NCBI GenBank assembly: GCA_029934555.1
Contig: JAOZMA010000036.1
Location: forward strand, 3,655-13,003
Length of the DNA: 9,349 nt
Origin: Acidimicrobiia bacterium
GTDB taxonomy: Bacteria > Actinomycetota > Acidimicrobiia > Spongiisociales > UBA5794
Direction: 5' to 3'
Part shown: positions 5,850-9,349 of the stretch, one piece after another
Layout: the number at the start of each line of letters is the position of its first letter
Position numbering within the stretch: position 1 is the stretch's first letter
Made by a program: the position numbers and the translations under genes
The notes under the pieces: model-generated
What the model saw: the letters and a program-made list of their open reading frames with translations, nothing else
The model's database searches: none
Told to the model about the DNA's origin: nothing

Positions 5850-6913
5850 GGGCCCTCGTCGCCATGTCGGGTGGCGTTGACTCGTCGGTCGCTGCACTTC
5901 TCATGCTCGAATCCGGATACGACGTCGTCGGCGTGACCCTCAAACAGTGGGTCGGAGCCGGGGGAGCGATGCCGACGGCGGGGTGCTGCACGGTCTCCGA
6001 CGCAGAAGACGCACGGCGAGTAGCGGCACAACTCGACATCCCCTACTACGTGCTCGACTACGTCGAGGAGTTCACCGCAGCGGTCGTGGAGCCTTTCGGC
6101 GCGGCCTATCTCGCGGGGCGGACGCCGAATCCGTGCATCGAGTGCAACAGGAAGGTCCGCTTCTCGGCGCTCCTCGAACGAACCACAGAACTCGACGCCG
6201 ATGTCCTCGTCACCGGCCATCACGCCCGGATCGCCCATGACGATGACGGGTGGCATCTGCTGCGTGCCGTCGACGGCACCAAGGACCAGTCCTACGTCCT
6301 CCACATGCTCGGCCAGGAAGAGCTCTCGAGGATCCGCCTCCCGGTGGGGGAGATGACGAAGGTCGAAGTCCGAAAGCGCGCCGCCGCCATGGGGCTGAGG
6401 ACGGCGTCGAAGCCCGACAGTCAGGACATCTGTTTCGTGGCTTCCGGCGACTATCGAGACTTCCTCGCCGAGCAACTGCCGGAGACGGCGCTCCCCGGAC
6501 CGGTCGTCGACACTGCGGGAACGATCCTCGGAGAGCACCAGGGGATCACCGGGTTCACGATCGGCCAACGCCGCGGCCTCGGCATCGCCGTCGGCGAGGC
6601 CCGGTACGTCGTCGACGTTCAACCCGACGAGCGGCGCGTCGTCGTTGGAACGTACGACGAGATGCTTGCGGACGGCTGTGTCGTCGGCGACGTGTCGTTC
6701 ATCGCAGGCTCACCGCCCGACAACCCGAACGTGTCGGTGAAGATCCGGTACCGGACCCCGGCGATCGCCGCAACGCTCCAACCCGTCGACGATCGCTGGG
6801 TGGTCCGATTCGAAGAGCGCCAACCGGCCCCTGCCCCCGGGCAGGCTGCCGTTTTCTATGACGGCGATCAGGTCCTCGGCGGAGGAACCATCGAGGAGGT
6901 GATCCGGACGTGA
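5846..6913 (+). CDS. mnmA: tRNA 2-thiouridine(34) synthase MnmA (TrmU)
   Basis: MnmA adenylates and thiolates U34 of the tRNAs for Lys, Glu and Gln, using persulfide sulfur relayed from a cysteine desulfurase. The 355-residue protein has the N-terminal PP-loop SGGVDSS (8-14), a GCC motif (46-48), and TPNPCIECNRKVRF with the first catalytic cysteine, Cys100. The tRNA/ATP-domain motif VTGHHAR is at 122-128, and SKPDSQDICFVASGDYRDFL carries the second catalytic cysteine, Cys196. GFTIGQRRGLGIA and a beta-barrel C-terminus ending in GQAAVFYDGDQVLGGG complete the family pattern. Its start overlaps the desulfurase stop (ATGA), with GAGG at 5835-5838 as ribosome site. This coupling favours balanced synthesis of donor and acceptor. 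Nothing is missing, and the function is secure. Confidence 0.97.
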   Translation: MRALVAMSGGVDSSVAALLMLESGYDVVGVTLKQWVGAGGAMPTAGCCTVSDAEDARRVAAQLDIPYYVLDYVEEFTAAVVEPFGAAYLAGRTPNPCIECNRKVRFSALLERTTELDADVLVTGHHARIAHDDDGWHLLRAVDGTKDQSYVLHMLGQEELSRIRLPVGEMTKVEVRKRAAAMGLRTASKPDSQDICFVASGDYRDFLAEQLPETALPGPVVDTAGTILGEHQGITGFTIGQRRGLGIAVGEARYVVDVQPDERRVVVGTYDEMLADGCVVGDVSFIAGSPPDNPNVSVKIRYRTPAIAATLQPVDDRWVVRFEERQPAPAPGQAAVFYDGDQVLGGGTIEEVIRT

Positions 6914-7830
6914 GGCTCACCGGCGTTGGGAGCCTTCCGCATGACGATGCCGACGAGGCAGCGGCTTTCGTGTCGGCGAGTACCGATCTTCCATACCTGC
7001 CACAGCTCCCGAACCTCGATCCATCTGAGGGGATGCTGCGCCAATGGGGAGACGGCCTCTGCGGCGCGGGGGGATCCGACGATGGAATCGGTCTGCTGTG
7101 GGGGGAGCCATCGCCGACGGATGCTGAACCATTCGGAGGGGCCGCCGCGATGCTCAAGGTCCTTGACGGACCGCAGATCAAGACCCAATTCACCGGTCCT
7201 GTCACGCTCTGGCTTGCGTTGCTGGCCGCCGGATGCCCGGTTGACGGCCTCTGGGGGTGCGTGGTAGACGGTCTCTCCGAGCGCTTCCTCACCCACGTCG
7301 ACATGATCCGATCGGTACGGCCCGAAGTCGAGATCGTCGCGGTGATGGATGAGCCGGCGCTTGTGACCTTCGCGCCGGGACGCTCTCCCGGCCCGGTGCC
7401 GATCGAAGCGGCAGCGGACGCGATCTCTCAGGTTCTCGCGGGAGCACCCGTTCCCGTCGGGATCCACGTCTGTGGAGATACCGACTGGAGAATGGTCGCC
7501 GGCCTCGAACCGGCGTGGCTCTCGTGGGATCTGGCCGGACTCGGCGACGGGTTCCTTTCGGCGACCGACGCGATCGCCGAGATCGTGTCACAGGGGACAG
7601 GCATCATGTGGGGCATGGTGTCAACCGATCCATCCCCGATCGACGTCGACAGGGTTCGTTCCCGGTACGGTACGGCTGTGACCCGACTCGTCCTCGAAGG
7701 CGCCCCTGCCGGAGCGCTGATGGAACACGCCTTTGCTACCCCGGCCTGTGGTCTTGCCGGCACGACCGTGGGTGGCGCGGGTGTTGTGATGGATCGCCTG
7801 CGCGAGATCCTGGAGGTGGTCGATGGCTGA
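6910..7830 (+). CDS. MetE-core-like protein (cobalamin-independent methionine synthase C-terminal domain family)
   Basis: A 306-residue TIM-barrel-type protein of the MetE/uroporphyrinogen decarboxylase superfamily, corresponding only to the catalytic C-terminal half of MetE. Retained motifs are GVGSLPH (5-11, the MetE GS homocysteine loop), FTGPVTLW (94-101), MDEPAL (146-151, whose Asp matches the homocysteine-binding Asp599 of E. coli MetE), IHVCGD with His186 and Cys188, and TPACGLAG with Cys280, matching zinc ligands His641, Cys643 and Cys726. The fourth ligand, Glu665, appears to be Asp207. The full N-terminal MetE domain is absent, so methyltetrahydrofolate-triglutamate use is not assured. 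A methylcobamide or other methyl or thiol donor is possible. The gene overlaps mnmA by GTGA, with GAGGAGGT at 6893-6900 as ribosome site, and overlaps ligA. Orthologues between trmU and ligA are known in actinobacteria but their role is unproven. Confidence 0.85.
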   Translation: MRLTGVGSLPHDDADEAAAFVSASTDLPYLPQLPNLDPSEGMLRQWGDGLCGAGGSDDGIGLLWGEPSPTDAEPFGGAAAMLKVLDGPQIKTQFTGPVTLWLALLAAGCPVDGLWGCVVDGLSERFLTHVDMIRSVRPEVEIVAVMDEPALVTFAPGRSPGPVPIEAAADAISQVLAGAPVPVGIHVCGDTDWRMVAGLEPAWLSWDLAGLGDGFLSATDAIAEIVSQGTGIMWGMVSTDPSPIDVDRVRSRYGTAVTRLVLEGAPAGALMEHAFATPACGLAGTTVGGAGVVMDRLREILEVVDG

Positions 7831-9349
7831 TCCCGCAGTCAAGGCGGCAGAGCTGCGCGCCTTCCTGAGAGAACACAACTACCTCTATCACGTACTCGAC
7901 GAACCCGAGATTTCCGACATCGAGTTCGACGACGTGTTCCGGGAGCTGCAGGCGCTCGAGACGGCCCACCCGGAGGTCGTCGTCTCCGACTCTCCGACGC
8001 AACAGGTCGGTGGCCCGATCTCGGAGGCGTTCGCTCCGGTCACCCACCGGGAGCGCATGTTCTCTCTCGATAACGTCGAGAGCCTCGAGGATCTCGAAGC
8101 GTGGAGGGCGCGTCTCATTCGGCTCCTCGACCGCGAACCCTCCGGCTACTCATGCGAGTTGAAGATCGACGGGCTGGCGATCTCCCTCACCTATGAGGCG
8201 GGCCATCTGGTCCGGGCGGCCACCCGTGGCGATGGGGTCACCGGCGAGGACATCACTGCGAACGTTCGGACGATCGACAATGTGCCATTCGTGCTGCGAG
8301 GCCAAGCCCCCGGCGTCATCGAGGTGCGCGGGGAGATCTACATGCCGGTCTCGGCATTCAACGAACTCAACGAACGGCAGGCGGCGGACGGCAAACCACC
8401 GTTCGTGAACCCACGGAACACGGCTGCAGGCTCGGTTCGACAGAAAGACCCGGCGGCGACCGCGGCACGGCGCCTCTCACTGTGGGCATATCAGATCGGA
8501 TTCCTCGAAGGCGGTCCGACACTCGCCTCGCACACCGAACAGATGGCCTGGATCTCGGAGCTCGGACTGCCGGTCAATCCGGAGAACCGAGCCGTCCAGA
8601 CGATCGAAGCGGTCGAGGCGTATGTGCGCAACGCCGAGGAGCAGCGGCACACGCACGACTACGACACCGACGGGATCGTCATCAAAGTCGACTCACTCGC
8701 AGACCAGCGCGACCTGGGATTCACGGCAAAGAGCCCTCGCTGGGCCGTCGCATACAAGCTGCCGCCGGAGGAGAAGACCACAACGCTCCTCGACATCAAG
8801 ATCAATGTCGGCCGCACCGGCGCCGTCACGCCCTATGCGGTCCTCGACCCCGTCTTCGTTGGCGGAGTGACGGTCACGAACACGACACTTCACAATGAGA
8901 GCGATCTTCACCGCAGGAACGTTCGGCCGGGGGACACCGTCATCGTTCGGCGGGCCGGTGACGTGATCCCGGAGATCGTCGGCCCGGTGCTGTCGCTGCG
9001 TCCGGAAGGTCTTCCCCAGTGGCACATGCCCGAGAACTGTCCGTTCTGCGGCAATCCGATCGTGCTCCCGGAGGGCGAGGCCAAGGCCAAATGCACGGGC
9101 GGCTACGAATGTCCGAGCCGGCTGCGGGAGTATCTCGTTCACTTCGCCGGGAGAGGAGCGATGGACATCGAAGGCCTCGGCTACAAGACCGTTGACCTGC
9201 TCCTCGCCGAGGGTCTCGTCCGTGACCCGGCCGATGTGTTCACCCTCAAGCCCGATGATCTCCTCGGCCGGGAAGGCTGGGGCGAGATCTCCGTCACGAA
9301 TCTGCTCACGGCGATCGACGAGGCGAAGGACCGCGAGCTTGGACGGCTT
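7823..9349 (+). CDS. ligA: NAD-dependent DNA ligase LigA (3' end outside the window)
   Basis: LigA seals nicks during replication and repair using NAD+. The first 509 residues are present and the frame is open to the window end; full-length family members are about 670-700 residues. Domain Ia shows YLYHVLDEPEISD (20-32). The adenylation site is CELKIDGLAISL with Lys114, followed by TRGDGVTGEDIT (135-144 and on), VRGEIYMP, DTDGIVIKV (Lys288) and WAVAYKLP (Lys312). The OB-fold region has VGRTGAVTP and RRAGDVIPEIV. The zinc finger cysteines are 406, 409, 424 and 430, spaced as in E. coli. The start of the helix-hairpin-helix domain is present; its remainder and the BRCT domain lie beyond the window. 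One oddity is Phe35 where E. coli has Tyr35 in the NMN-binding domain. The ATG at 7823 overlaps the previous stop by 8 bp, and GGAGGT at 7812-7817 is the ribosome site. Confidence 0.97.
   Translation, partial: MADPAVKAAELRAFLREHNYLYHVLDEPEISDIEFDDVFRELQALETAHPEVVVSDSPTQQVGGPISEAFAPVTHRERMFSLDNVESLEDLEAWRARLIRLLDREPSGYSCELKIDGLAISLTYEAGHLVRAATRGDGVTGEDITANVRTIDNVPFVLRGQAPGVIEVRGEIYMPVSAFNELNERQAADGKPPFVNPRNTAAGSVRQKDPAATAARRLSLWAYQIGFLEGGPTLASHTEQMAWISELGLPVNPENRAVQTIEAVEAYVRNAEEQRHTHDYDTDGIVIKVDSLADQRDLGFTAKSPRWAVAYKLPPEEKTTTLLDIKINVGRTGAVTPYAVLDPVFVGGVTVTNTTLHNESDLHRRNVRPGDTVIVRRAGDVIPEIVGPVLSLRPEGLPQWHMPENCPFCGNPIVLPEGEAKAKCTGGYECPSRLREYLVHFAGRGAMDIEGLGYKTVDLLLAEGLVRDPADVFTLKPDDLLGREGWGEISVTNLLTAIDEAKDRELGRL

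Noticed and set aside
5492..6622. Minus-strand open frame (376 codons) antisense to the desulfurase and mnmA
   Set aside because: It is a shadow of two conserved genes, with no family motif and no plausible ribosome site.

Overview
The window looks like a chromosomal housekeeping region of a high-GC Gram-positive bacterium (Actinomycetota). Three things point there: the GC-rich composition, the gene order cysteine desulfurase - mnmA - MetE-like protein - ligA (also seen around trmU and ligA in Mycobacterium), and a MurA whose active-site Cys is replaced by Asp, as in mycobacteria. A deep-branching, uncultured-type actinobacterium (for example Acidimicrobiia) would fit, but the class is an inference. 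All nine supported genes lie on the + strand and cover nearly the whole window. No RNA gene, CRISPR array, insertion sequence or phage gene was seen, and no gap exceeds about 100 bases.

Layout. The left half (33-4678) holds five genes separated by short gaps: murA (peptidoglycan precursor synthesis), a small NifU-type Fe-S protein, meaB (GTPase chaperone of a B12-dependent acyl-CoA mutase), an enoyl-CoA hydratase, and a membrane-anchored alpha/beta hydrolase. Four of these have a TANNNT -10-like hexamer just upstream of the start. In three (murA, nifU-like, meaB) exactly 6 nt separate the hexamer from the start codon, which predicts leaderless transcripts. The fifth (enoyl-CoA hydratase) has a normal Shine-Dalgarno sequence. 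The right half (4722-9349) is a tight operon: cysteine desulfurase, mnmA (ATGA overlap), a MetE-core-like protein (GTGA overlap) and ligA (8-bp overlap, cut by the window end).

How the genes work together. The desulfurase and MnmA form an evident sulfur-transfer pair for 2-thiolation of U34 in tRNA. The MetE-like protein keeps the homocysteine and zinc-site motifs of methionine synthase but not its N-terminal half. MeaB and the hydratase suggest acyl-CoA (propionate or branched-chain) metabolism, although no mutase gene is present here.

Most unusual observations: (1) a heptad-repeat inverted element between nifU and meaB whose right arm sits where the meaB -35 box should be; (2) an Asp in place of the usual Ser nucleophile in the membrane-anchored hydrolase; (3) the repeated leaderless-promoter geometry; (4) the core-MetE-like protein. 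I found no convincing sign of an entirely new multi-gene system; most of the window is conserved housekeeping sequence.
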